Shown here one piece after another: positions 1 through 7,317 of a stretch of 8,219 nucleotides of DNA. The translations under genes were made by a program, and so were the position numbers. The notes beneath the pieces were generated by a model. That model saw nothing but the letters and a program-made list of their open reading frames with translations, searched no databases and was not told the origin of the DNA. The stretch covers positions 1-8,219 of the forward strand of contig CANQZS010000078.1 in the NCBI GenBank assembly GCA_947628385.1, in the 5' to 3' direction. This DNA is from an uncultured Clostridia bacterium (GTDB lineage: Bacteria; Bacillota; Clostridia; Oscillospirales; Ruminococcaceae). How positions within the stretch are numbered: position 1 is the first letter of the stretch; each line of letters starts with the position of its first letter.

Positions 1-1275
1 GTTGCCGCCGCTCTGCCACTGATCGTAGCTTATGCTGTAGATAAGGTCTATATTATCCGGTCCTGAGCCGGCAACATCTTCACCGTTCACGGTAATGCTC
101 CTGAGCATAGCTCCGGTATCCGGAAGAGCAAATTTTACTGTAGCTATTTTACTGAATTCTTTGCCGTCCTCCAAAGCGGCAGCCTTTACGGTAAAGCTTT
201 CCGCATCGGCAGGAACGCCCTCGCTGTCAGCGGAGAAATATCCGCTATATATCCTTGAGTTTTCGGTAGGATCAGTACCGTCTGTGGTATAATAAATAGT
301 TCCCTTTCCGATTATGGAAATAAGCGAATCCCTGAAAACAAGACCGCCCTCTGGACATATCACAGGCGAAGCCGATCTGTTAAGCTCCTCTCTGATAAAA
401 TGTATCCTGTAAATATTGTCTTTTTTAGCGCTTACTCTCACATATGCGGTATTGCCGTCATCGTATCCCGAAGCTTGGATCATCTTTGCGGAAGCGTCTC
501 CGCCGAGAACGGCTTCCACCGTGGGAACAGACGTCTCCTCTTCGGGAACATAAAAGGTGTAATCCTTTATTTCCTGAGAAAATTCCGGTTCAAGACGTCC
601 CTCGGAATTTCCGAATGTGAATCCGTAAAGTCCTGTGTCTATCGCAATGCCTCCGGTTATCTCAGCCTCCGCTCTGCCGTCGGAATATTCGTCCTCGGGC
701 TTGTAAACGCTTATTTCTATCCCCTCATATTCCGAGCCGAAATATCTTGGAGGTTCATCTCCGCTGAAATAAACGTCAATGCTGCTGATACCGTTTTCCG
801 CATTTTGTTTTACAGTGAATTCGAGCGTTACCGCCGTACCGCTGCACGTAACATCGGACGATGAGGAAAACGCATAAACGCACACATCGTCCGTAAGCTT
901 TTCCTGATAATCCCTGAGAGACTGTTCAGCCGCAGGAGCAGCTCCGGTCTTATCAAACGGCACATATGTAAGCGGGATATTCTTTCCGCTGAAAAAATCA
1001 TTTCCTGACACTGCATTGGTAAGCTCCAGACTGTCCCTGTCCCACACTGCATTCAGAGCAAATGTACAGCAGGACATAGTGCTTACCGACACATCTACAT
1101 AGATCCTTTCCCCCGGCATATAACATTCACTGTCGTTTCCGACCGTGCTTGACGTTACCGACGCGGTTCTTTCCTCCGCGCTGACCTTAAGCGGAGAAGC
1201 GATCATATCAAAAGCCGGCAATTGCCACAGACAAAGCGCAGCGGACAAAGCCAGCGCCGTTATTTTCTTTTTCAT
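1..1275 (-). CDS. Modular secreted protein with N-terminal cohesin-like module (C-terminus beyond window)
   Basis: The minus-strand frame is open without a stop from the ATG at 1275 to the window edge, giving 425 residues of a longer protein. The start is preceded by GGAGGAAG (1288-1281). An in-frame ATG five codons upstream overlaps this site and was not chosen. Residues 1-33 are a signal peptide (MKKK, hydrophobic core, likely cut after VSA), so the protein is exported. Residues about 36-195 resemble a cohesin fold (PGERIYVDVSVS, WDRDSLEL, GTAVTLEFTVK). Residues about 215-296 look like a cadherin-like beta-sandwich (EFSQEIKDYTFYVP). Residues about 302-384 look like a chitobiase C-terminal/Fn3-associated module (IYYTTDGTDPT). 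A further module starts near 390 (LRSITVNGEDV). These modules usually accompany cell-surface or carbohydrate-active proteins; any catalytic domain would lie outside the window, so function is unknown. Domain calls come from memory of family patterns. Confidence 0.88.
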   Translation of the reverse strand, partial: MKKKITALALSAALCLWQLPAFDMIASPLKVSAEERTASVTSSTVGNDSECYMPGERIYVDVSVSTMSCCTFALNAVWDRDSLELTNAVSGNDFFSGKNIPLTYVPFDKTGAAPAAEQSLRDYQEKLTDDVCVYAFSSSSDVTCSGTAVTLEFTVKQNAENGISSIDVYFSGDEPPRYFGSEYEGIEISVYKPEDEYSDGRAEAEITGGIAIDTGLYGFTFGNSEGRLEPEFSQEIKDYTFYVPEEETSVPTVEAVLGGDASAKMIQASGYDDGNTAYVRVSAKKDNIYRIHFIREELNRSASPVICPEGGLVFRDSLISIIGKGTIYYTTDGTDPTENSRIYSGYFSADSEGVPADAESFTVKAAALEDGKEFSKIATVKFALPDTGAMLRSITVNGEDVAGSGPDNIDLIYSISYDQWQSGGN

Positions 1276-1291
1276 TTTATCTTCCTCCATG

Positions 1292-1351
1292 ACCGTCGGA
1301 AAATGCCGGCAATTCCTTTTTTGGTCTTTAAAAATAGCATTTTCCGCCGAT
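1292..1351 (-). promoter_or_regulatory. Leader stem-loop upstream of the cohesin-like gene
   Basis: CGGAAAATGC (1297-1306) and GCATTTTCCG (1337-1346) are a perfect 10-bp inverted repeat separated by 30 nt. In the minus-strand RNA the stem extends past one G/A mismatch to 1292/1351, including a G-U pair that exists only in that sense. The 3' end of the stem lies 3 nt upstream of the Shine-Dalgarno GGAGGAAG, inside a leader of about 140 nt. It matches no riboswitch class I recognise. A role in mRNA stability or translation is inference. Confidence 0.5.
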
Positions 1352-1421
1352 TTTGCGCCGAAAAACCGATTTCCGCAATTACAGCGTATCGGCATATCCG
1401 GTCTTTTATCCTACAAAATAC

Positions 1422-1450
1422 ATTATAACAAACGGAAAAAAATTTGTCAA
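1422..1450 (-). promoter_or_regulatory. Sigma-A promoter for the cohesin-like gene
   Basis: On the minus strand TTGACA (1450-1445) is followed by exactly 17 bp and then TATAAT (1427-1422), a perfect consensus sigma-A promoter. Transcription would start near 1415, giving a leader of about 140 nt before the ATG at 1275. Confidence 0.85.
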
Positions 1451-1543
1451 GGATCATAAAAAAATTTAAGTATTTTTTTGCTTTTTTACATATATTTTAC
1501 ATTTGTGCAAAGCTGTCAGCAGAGATATATTTGCGCGCACTGC

Positions 1544-1572
1544 TTGACAAGCCGCAGATAATATGATAAAAT
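1544..1572 (+). promoter_or_regulatory. Sigma-A promoter for the dockerin gene
   Basis: TTGACA (1544-1549), a 17-bp spacer and TAAAAT (1567-1572), with an extended -10 TG at 1564-1565. Transcription would start near 1579, about 49 nt before the TTG start codon. Confidence 0.82.
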
Positions 1573-1627
1573 ATTTTTAATTAGGCTCATTAAGGGGTTT
1601 ATCTTTCATGGGCATGGAGGGATAACA

Positions 1628-3247
1628 TTGAAAAAAATATTTCGCTCGATAGTCTGCGCCGCTGCAGCGGCAGGAATGATCCTGTCGTCAGGCACCGCCG
1701 CATATGCCGACCGTACCGCAGAGATCACCACATCTCTTAAAAAAGACATCACCGATATAAGAGGTCAGTATCCGCATTGGGACGGCGTTTCAAGCGTTAC
1801 GCAATTCAAATATTACGACGGAACATTCTGCCTTGCAATAGACGGTGAATCATACATAACGATCGTAAAAATTTCTCCCGAGGGAAAAATACAGCCCGGA
1901 GTAATAACTCTTGAAAAAGCTCATAAGGAATACGGCACCGTAATAAGCGACAGCAACGGCTTTTTCTACGCAGTTACCGGAGAAACAAACGATATAAACG
2001 GCAGCAGAAAAAAATCAACAATATTCATATCAAAATATATGCGCACCGGCGGTACTCCGATCTGGACGGCGGGAAATGACGGAAGCTCCAGCCTGCAATA
2101 TTACCACGACGACGGGCACAACACAAGGCTTCCCTTTGATTCCGGAGTTTCGGCAGCAATAAGCGGAAATATCCTTGCGGTCAATTACGGAAGATTCATG
2201 TATAACGGACATCAGGCAAATTCCATATGGGCGATCAATATCAATACCGCCAACAATATAAGAGATGTCAAATGGATAAGCTCGCACTCGTTCGCGCACC
2301 GGGCTGTGGCGCTTGACGGAGGATTTCTTTTTGTGAGCGAGGGCGACTGCCACGAGCGTGCATTTTCCACCTATGCAATAAAAACAGGCTCGTACAGCGT
2401 TCTTGATTATAATTACGGAGATCCGTTCCATTTCTGGGTAAGAAAGGACGCCTTGAAAGACAAGGCTTACGGAGTTCTTAACAATAACTTTGCGCATCTT
2501 GCAGGAATAGTCGCTCTGAGCAATGGGAATGCCGCACTTGTAGGAACGTCCGCACCGTCGCTGACATCTGACGCGGCAAACGAAAGAGAGCAGCTTTTTG
2601 TGCAGATATTCGACCCGTTCAAGGATCTCAGCAAAAGCTCCTCATATGTGACCGCAGACGGAGTATCCCGTTCCGGACTGAGCGGAGGGAACGGCGATAA
2701 AAGCGTTACCGATCACGGAATAAAATGGCTTGCTGATTATACCGACGCAACAATAGAAAACCCTCAGGTCGTAGCCGCTGACGACAAGATCGTCATACTG
2801 TTTGAAAAGGGAGACAGATACCCATGGACAGTAGGCTGGCATTACAAAAGATACGACGGAGTATATTACATGGTCCTTGACGAAAGCGGAAATATCATCA
2901 AGCCTGCAGCTTTATTTTCCAAAACGGCAAGGCTGAATCCGTGTGAAATGCCTGTGTATACGAACGGCTCTGTATACTGGGCAGGAAACTCTATAAACGA
3001 CAAGGAAAATATATATATAAATATCCTTACTCTCACAGATGAAAATGAAAATATTATACTTGGAGATGCCGACGGAAACGGAAAGGTAAATTTCCTTGAC
3101 GCGTCGCTGGTGCTTGCATATGCCGACGGAAACAGTGCAGCATCAATAAATAAAAAAGCCGCCGATGTAAACGGCGACGGCGCAGTAGACCGCAAGGACG
3201 CCAAGCTTATACAGCGATACGCTGCGGGAAACACTGATCTTTTCTGA
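1628..3247 (+). CDS. Secreted dockerin type I protein with uncharacterised body
   Basis: 539 residues starting with TTG at 1628; GGAGGG (1616-1621) lies 6 nt upstream and no nearby ATG is in frame. Residues 1-27 form a signal peptide (MKKIFR, Ala-rich core, AYA before D28). The body (about 28-470) has no catalytic signature I recognise. It is rich in short beta-strand-like segments with G/D/N turns (for example SISGNILAVNYG-like and GGFLFVSEGD-like patterns), which suggests a beta-propeller; this is inference. Residues about 478-539 are a complete dockerin with two calcium-binding F-hand loops, D480-D491 (DADGNGKVNFLD) and D513-D524 (DVNGDGAVDRKD), each followed by a helix. The dockerin family binds cohesin modules on scaffoldins or the cell surface, so the protein is probably extracellular and cellulosome-associated. 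A related hairpin lies 71 nt after the stop. Substrate or ligand is unknown. Confidence 0.93.
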   Translation: MKKIFRSIVCAAAAAGMILSSGTAAYADRTAEITTSLKKDITDIRGQYPHWDGVSSVTQFKYYDGTFCLAIDGESYITIVKISPEGKIQPGVITLEKAHKEYGTVISDSNGFFYAVTGETNDINGSRKKSTIFISKYMRTGGTPIWTAGNDGSSSLQYYHDDGHNTRLPFDSGVSAAISGNILAVNYGRFMYNGHQANSIWAININTANNIRDVKWISSHSFAHRAVALDGGFLFVSEGDCHERAFSTYAIKTGSYSVLDYNYGDPFHFWVRKDALKDKAYGVLNNNFAHLAGIVALSNGNAALVGTSAPSLTSDAANEREQLFVQIFDPFKDLSKSSSYVTADGVSRSGLSGGNGDKSVTDHGIKWLADYTDATIENPQVVAADDKIVILFEKGDRYPWTVGWHYKRYDGVYYMVLDESGNIIKPAALFSKTARLNPCEMPVYTNGSVYWAGNSINDKENIYINILTLTDENENIILGDADGNGKVNFLDASLVLAYADGNSAASINKKAADVNGDGAVDRKDAKLIQRYAAGNTDLF

Positions 3248-3318
3248 AATATTTTATAAAAAATTTTTATGGATCATCAATTTATTTTTTCTATTATCGG
3301 ATAAATAAATAGCAATAA

Positions 3319-3364
3319 AGCTCTCCCTACAGACTGCAATATTACGCGGTTTGTGGGGGGAGCT
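3319..3364 (+). terminator. 19-bp stem-loop after the dockerin gene
   Basis: Arms 3319-3337 and 3346-3364 pair along all 19 positions around an 8-nt loop (AATATTAC). Four pairs are G-U in the plus-strand RNA and would be A-C mismatches in the minus-strand RNA, so the structure belongs to the plus-strand transcript, i.e. the dockerin gene. The downstream sequence (AAATTATTATTTA) is A/U-rich but not a clean U tract, so it may be a weak terminator or an mRNA 3'-end stabiliser. It shares TCTCCCTRCARACTGC with the hairpin after guaA. Confidence 0.6.
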
Positions 3365-3474
3365 AAATTATTATTTATGCTTGGATAAAACGTTCATTAT
3401 TTTCATGTATTTTAAATTCATACAAACACTTTCTTTTTTAATATATTTTATTTTCTAACGGTATCAATACTTCA

Positions 3475-3522
3475 AAATTCTCCCCGCAACCCACACAACA
3501 CCGCAGTTTGCAGGGAGAATTT
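3475..3522 (-). terminator. Stem-loop immediately after guaA
   Basis: AAATTCTCCC (3475-3484) and GGGAGAATTT (3513-3522) pair perfectly. The stem continues with a G-U pair (minus sense) and four Watson-Crick pairs, and after one mismatch with further pairs that are mostly G-U in the minus-strand RNA. It begins 2 nt past the guaA stop and is followed by TTTTGAAG, a short U run. The wobble polarity and position point to guaA mRNA 3'-end formation. Confidence 0.6.
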
Positions 3523-3524
3523 AA

Positions 3525-5063
3525 TTATTCCCACTCAATAGTAGCCGGAGGCTTGGTAGTCACATCGTAAACAACACGGTTTATGGACTTTACCTCATTG
3601 ACTATCCGGCTCGCACATACTTCAAGCACCTCATACGGTATCTTTGCAAAATCTGCTGTCATGAAATCCGTGGTCACTACTCCCCTGAGCGCAAGTGTGT
3701 AATCATATGTACGTCCGTCACCCATTACACCTACAGAACGCATATTTGTAAGCACTGCAAAATATTGGTGAATATCCTTATCCAGACCCGCTTTTGCAAT
3801 TTCCTCACGGAATATATAGTCAGCGTCCTGCAAAATTTCCAGCTTTTCATCGGTAATTTCTCCGATTATGCGGATAGCAAGTCCCGGACCCGGGAACGGC
3901 TGACGGTTTACAAGAACATCGGCAAGACCGAGTTCACGTCCCAAAGCACGCACCTCGTCCTTGAACAACATTCTCAACGGCTCTATAATTTCCTTGAAAT
4001 CTACATGATCCGGAAGTCCCCCTACATTGTGGTGGGACTTTATTACTGCCGCATCTCCCGTTCCGCTTTCGATAATGTCAGGATAGATCGTTCCCTGAAC
4101 AAGGAAATCCACCTTTCCTATCTTCTTTGCTTCCTGCTCAAAAACGCGGATAAATTCCTCGCCTATGATCTTACGCTTGGTCTCCGGATCGGAAACTCCC
4201 CTCATTCGCGACATGAACTGTTCCTTTGCATTTACGCGGACAAAATTAAGTCCCCAGCCCGCAAATGCCTGTTCTATCTCGTCGCCCTCGTTCTTGCGCA
4301 TAAATCCGTGATCCACAAAAATGCAGGTGAGCTTGTCCCCTACCGCTTTGGAAAGCAGAGCCGCCGCCACCGAGCTGTCCACGCCTCCGGAAAGTGCAAG
4401 CAGGACCTTTCCGTCTCCGACCTTTTCGCGGATATTTTTGATAGCCGTTTCCGCGTACTTTTCCATTGTCCAGTCGCCGACACAGCCGCAGACGTTTTTA
4501 AGAAAGCTGTCTATCATCAATGAACCGTATTCCGTATGATTTACCTCCGGGTGGAACTGCACGGCATAAAGCTTTCTTTCCGGACATTCCATAGCCGCCG
4601 TGGGACAGCAGTCCGTGTGCGCAGTTATCCTGAATCCCTCAGGGATCTTTTCGATGTAGTCCGTATGGCTCATCCAAGAAATTGCCTTTTGCGGGATATT
4701 TTCTCCGCAGAAAAGCGCGCAGGACTTATCATAATATGTATCGGTTTTTCCGTATTCGCTTGTGATCGCCGAAGTGACTCTTCCGCCCAGAAGATGAGCC
4801 ATAAGCTGACAGCCGTAGCAAATCCCCAGAACAGGTATCCCCAGTTCAAATATCTCCTTTGAACAGGTAGGAGAATCCTCCTTATAAACGCTGTTCGGTC
4901 CTCCGGTAAAGATTATTCCCACAGGAGACAGCCTTTTTATTTCCTCAATGGGAGTTTTGTAGGATATTACCTCGCAGTAGACCCCGCACTCGCGGACGCG
5001 CCTTGCAATAAGCTGATTGTACTGTCCGCCGAAATCCAGAACGATAACAAGCTGATGAGACAT
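3525..5063 (-). CDS. guaA: GMP synthase (glutamine-hydrolysing)
   Basis: 512 residues, the usual full length. The enzyme converts XMP to GMP using glutamine and ATP, the last step of de novo guanine nucleotide synthesis, in the cytoplasm. The N-terminal class I glutamine amidotransferase has the nucleophile C82 in LGICYGCQLMAHLLGG and the partners H171 and E173 in QFHPEVNHTEYG. The ATP-pyrophosphatase domain has the P-loop SGGVDS at 225-230. The C-terminal dimerisation domain ends in the typical KPPATIEWE. The start ATG at 5063 follows AAGGAAG with suitable spacing. It stands alone, divergent from the exporter operon and convergent with the dockerin gene, with its own promoter and 3' hairpin. 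No guanine riboswitch is seen in its 55-nt leader. Confidence 0.98.
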   Translation of the reverse strand: MSHQLVIVLDFGGQYNQLIARRVRECGVYCEVISYKTPIEEIKRLSPVGIIFTGGPNSVYKEDSPTCSKEIFELGIPVLGICYGCQLMAHLLGGRVTSAITSEYGKTDTYYDKSCALFCGENIPQKAISWMSHTDYIEKIPEGFRITAHTDCCPTAAMECPERKLYAVQFHPEVNHTEYGSLMIDSFLKNVCGCVGDWTMEKYAETAIKNIREKVGDGKVLLALSGGVDSSVAAALLSKAVGDKLTCIFVDHGFMRKNEGDEIEQAFAGWGLNFVRVNAKEQFMSRMRGVSDPETKRKIIGEEFIRVFEQEAKKIGKVDFLVQGTIYPDIIESGTGDAAVIKSHHNVGGLPDHVDFKEIIEPLRMLFKDEVRALGRELGLADVLVNRQPFPGPGLAIRIIGEITDEKLEILQDADYIFREEIAKAGLDKDIHQYFAVLTNMRSVGVMGDGRTYDYTLALRGVVTTDFMTADFAKIPYEVLEVCASRIVNEVKSINRVVYDVTTKPPATIEWE

Positions 5064-5124
5064 ATTCTATCTTCCTTTCCGAAACTTAAATAACTTGGAA
5101 TTTCCCAAAAAACTATTACTTTTT

Positions 5125-5153
5125 ATTATACCATAGCCAAACATTTTCCGCAA
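5125..5153 (-). promoter_or_regulatory. Promoter for guaA
   Basis: On the minus strand TTGCGG (5153-5148), 17 bp, then TATAAT (5130-5125) with an extended -10 TGG directly before it. Transcription would start near 5118. The -35 is imperfect, compensated by the extended -10. Confidence 0.7.
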
Positions 5154-5185
5154 TAGTCAATTAAGGTAAAAAGTTTAAAAAAACC

Positions 5186-5214
5186 TTGAAAAATATATGT
5201 AAATGTGATATAAT
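5186..5214 (+). promoter_or_regulatory. Promoter for the exporter operon
   Basis: TTGAAA (5186-5191), 17 bp, TATAAT (5209-5214), with an extended -10 TG at 5206-5207. Transcription would start near 5221, leaving a leader of only about 30 nt, too short for a riboswitch. It is back to back with the guaA promoter, with 32 bp between the two -35 boxes. Confidence 0.8.
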
Positions 5215-5250
5215 GAATAAGTTAATATATTTTCTGAAAGGGTATACAAA

Positions 5251-6171
5251 ATGGATCTTCTTACGGACTTCCGTATTTTCAATATTGCAGCGATCCACAC
5301 AGGCTCGGCGGAAGCGAATATTCCCGGGATCCTGCTGGACGCGCTCATAGATTCGGCAAAAATGCTGCCGTTTCTGTTTCTTGCGTTCCTGCTTATGGAA
5401 TTTATCGAACACCGCACAGGCGATAAGCTTGAAAGATTTCTCCGGAAAACAGGCGGAGGCGCCGCCGGCTCGCTGACAGGAGCCATTGTCGGCTGTATTC
5501 CACAGTGCGGATTTTCCGCAGCGGCTTCAAACCTTTACGCAGGACGCGTTATAACCTTTGGAACGCTTATCGCCGTTTTCATTTCCACCTCGGACGAAGC
5601 TATCCCTGTGCTGCTCGCCCACCCTGACATGGCGGGAGACGTCTGGAAGCTTATTTCAGCAAAGCTCATCATAGCCGTTGCTGCGGGTATCATTTCCGAT
5701 GCGGTCATAAAAATTTTCAGGCTGAATAAAAACGACGATGACGCTATCGGCGAAATATGCACCGACAGCAAATGCGGCTGCGGAAGTCACGGCATATGGT
5801 ATTCCTCCCTAAAGCATACGTTAAATATTTTTATCTTCATTCTGATAGTAAACCTTATCCTCGGATCGGTCATGGCGTTTGCAGGCAAGGAAGCCGTTTC
5901 GGATTTTCTCAGCGGAATGGGGATATTCCAGCCGTTTATCGCGGGTCTTGCAGGACTTATCCCGAACTGCGCCGCGTCGGTAATGATCACCGAGCTTTAC
6001 GCGGACGGAGCGATCTCGTTCGGCACAGCGATCGCAGGACTTTGCTCCGGCGCGGGAGTGGGGCTTGCCGTACTGTTCAAAGCAAACAAAAATATCCGTG
6101 AGGATCTTGCCGCAGTGGGCACAGTATACCTTATCGGCGTAATATCCGGCATCATACTCAATATTTTCTGA
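5251..6171 (+). CDS. ArsP_2-type putative heavy-metal/metalloid exporter
   Basis: 306 residues; ATG preceded by AAAGGG (5237-5242). A polytopic membrane protein with roughly eight or more hydrophobic segments (near 35-52, 72-94, 98-121, 131-152, 190-211, 225-243, 256-276, 287-305). It is built from two related halves: GCIPQC at 81-86 and GLIPNC at 235-240, each followed by LYA, an I-x-FGT-x-IA stretch and a small-residue helix. This pattern fits the ArsP_2 family, annotated as 10TM heavy-metal exporters or putative manganese transporters; the true substrate is not established. The loop between the halves carries C170, C175, C177 and H180 (CTDSKCGCGSH), a plausible metal-binding site. It is the first gene of an operon, 14 nt before the next gene. 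Metal or metalloid export is inference from family and neighbours. Confidence 0.8.
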   Translation: MDLLTDFRIFNIAAIHTGSAEANIPGILLDALIDSAKMLPFLFLAFLLMEFIEHRTGDKLERFLRKTGGGAAGSLTGAIVGCIPQCGFSAAASNLYAGRVITFGTLIAVFISTSDEAIPVLLAHPDMAGDVWKLISAKLIIAVAAGIISDAVIKIFRLNKNDDDAIGEICTDSKCGCGSHGIWYSSLKHTLNIFIFILIVNLILGSVMAFAGKEAVSDFLSGMGIFQPFIAGLAGLIPNCAASVMITELYADGAISFGTAIAGLCSGAGVGLAVLFKANKNIREDLAAVGTVYLIGVISGIILNIF

Positions 6172-6185
6172 TCGGAGAATAAGCA

Positions 6186-7292
6186 ATGAAACCGCTGTTA
6201 GAATTTTTCAAAAAGGAATTTACTCTTGTCATAGCCGGAGCGGCAGCCCTTATATCCTGCCTTTTCGTTCCGGTAACGAACTATATGGATTACGTCAACA
6301 CCGATACAATAGGACTGCTTTTCTGCCTGATGATAGCAATTGCCGGATTTCGGGAAAGTAACCTGCTTTCAGCTGTATCCTGCAAGCTGCTCGGTAACGG
6401 ACAGGCATTCACAAGGAAAACAGGCACTATATTGATATTCATATCATTTTTTGCGTCAATGTTTTTTACAAACGATGTGGCTCTTATAGCGTTTGTACCA
6501 ATGACCGCAAGCCTTTTCAAGAACCGTCCCGATACGATGATGTATGTCATAACCGTGCAGACGGCGGCGGCAAATCTGGGCAGTATGCTTACGCCTTTCG
6601 GCAATCCGCAGAATCTTTACCTGTATGGTCATTACGGAATGACACCGCAGGAATTTTTCTCCACGGTGCTGCCTGTGTCGGCAGTCAATATAATTCTTAT
6701 ACTGATACTCTGCCTTTTTATAAAGAACGAACCTCTCGGCACGGAAAACCGTCACGCCGAAGTCACCGGCAAGAAAAGCTACCTTGTAATGTACACGGTG
6801 CTTTTTGTAATGTGTCTGCTTGCCGTTTTCGGAGTTCTGGACGTGATAGTGGTTTTCGCTTCCGTCTGTGTAGTGGCGCTTATAATGAATACCGGATTGT
6901 TTGCCGGAGTGGATTACAGCCTGCTGCTGACATTTGCTTTCTTTTTTATTTTCGTGGGAAACATACAGAATATAGAGTCCGTCCGTGAATTTATAACAAA
7001 GCTTCTTGACGGGCGGGAAATGCTTGCTTCGGCGGCGGTAAGTCAGGTCATAAGCAACGTTCCTGCGGCTGTAATGCTTTCGGGATTTACGGATAACGCC
7101 CGCGCTCTTGTTCTGGGAACGAACATAGGCGGTCTGGGAACTATCGTAGCAAGCCTTGCAAGCCTTATTTCCCTGAGAATTTATATGGAAACTGACAATG
7201 CAAAGCCGCTGAAATATCTGGGAGTTTTCACTCTGGTGAATGTTGTTCTCCTTGCGGCGGTATACAGCTTCACGGCATATTTTGTAATGTAA
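6186..7292 (+). CDS. SLC13/ArsB-superfamily permease (YbiR-like)
   Basis: 368 residues; GGAG (6174-6177) lies 8 nt before the ATG. An integral membrane protein of the ion-transporter superfamily that includes ArsB, CitMHS and SLC13 carriers. It has the two duplicated hairpin-motif regions: FTNDVALIAFVPM (94-106) with NLGSMLTPFGNPQNLYLY (130-147) in the first half, and SQVISNVPAAVMLSGF (286-301) with LGTNIGGLGTIVASLASL (310-327) in the second. The T-N-D/N-V-P and G-N-P/G-T-N-I-G elements form the anion site in this superfamily. Length is shorter than arsenite pumps of the ArsB type (about 430) and similar to E. coli YbiR (about 370). The substrate cannot be read from sequence; arsenite or another inorganic anion is a guess supported by the flanking exporters. 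Probably co-transcribed with both neighbours. Confidence 0.85.
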   Translation: MKPLLEFFKKEFTLVIAGAAALISCLFVPVTNYMDYVNTDTIGLLFCLMIAIAGFRESNLLSAVSCKLLGNGQAFTRKTGTILIFISFFASMFFTNDVALIAFVPMTASLFKNRPDTMMYVITVQTAAANLGSMLTPFGNPQNLYLYGHYGMTPQEFFSTVLPVSAVNIILILILCLFIKNEPLGTENRHAEVTGKKSYLVMYTVLFVMCLLAVFGVLDVIVVFASVCVVALIMNTGLFAGVDYSLLLTFAFFFIFVGNIQNIESVREFITKLLDGREMLASAAVSQVISNVPAAVMLSGFTDNARALVLGTNIGGLGTIVASLASLISLRIYMETDNAKPLKYLGVFTLVNVVLLAAVYSFTAYFVM

Positions 7293-7317
7293 AAATTTTA
7301 AGTGGGGCGAAGTGTGA

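Larger units (their letters stand above)
1276..1627. other. Divergent intergenic region (352 bp)
   Basis: No gene is seen here. The region holds two divergent promoters whose -35 boxes are about 93 bp apart. The A+T-rich stretch between them (about 1451-1543) could hold a shared operator, but I see no clear palindrome there. GCCGGCAATT occurs at 1305-1314, and again at 1214-1223 within the signal-peptide coding sequence. The first copy sits in an imperfect 18-bp dyad (1299-1316) centred on GCCGGC. Confidence 0.7.

Noticed and set aside
400..864. Plus-strand open frame of 154 codons at the left end
   Set aside because: The opposite strand carries an uninterrupted 425-codon frame with signal peptide and recognisable modules, so this is a shadow frame.
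3254..3270. A/T-only palindrome (ATAAAAA...TTTTTAT) just after the dockerin stop
   Set aside because: A stem without G-C pairs in an A+T-rich spacer would be unstable and is expected by chance.
3765..4523. Plus-strand open frame of 252 codons inside guaA
   Set aside because: It lies wholly antisense to guaA, whose motifs are unambiguous, and shows no known domain or convincing ribosome binding site.
5064..5118. Possible guanine riboswitch or operator upstream of guaA
   Set aside because: The 55-nt leader is too short for a purine aptamer. The partial dyad TTGG...CCAA at 5095-5108 is too weak to call.
5215..5250. Possible fluoride riboswitch for the crcB operon
   Set aside because: The leader is about 30 nt and has no resemblance to the crcB-motif aptamer; the 25-nt gap before crcB is also too short.
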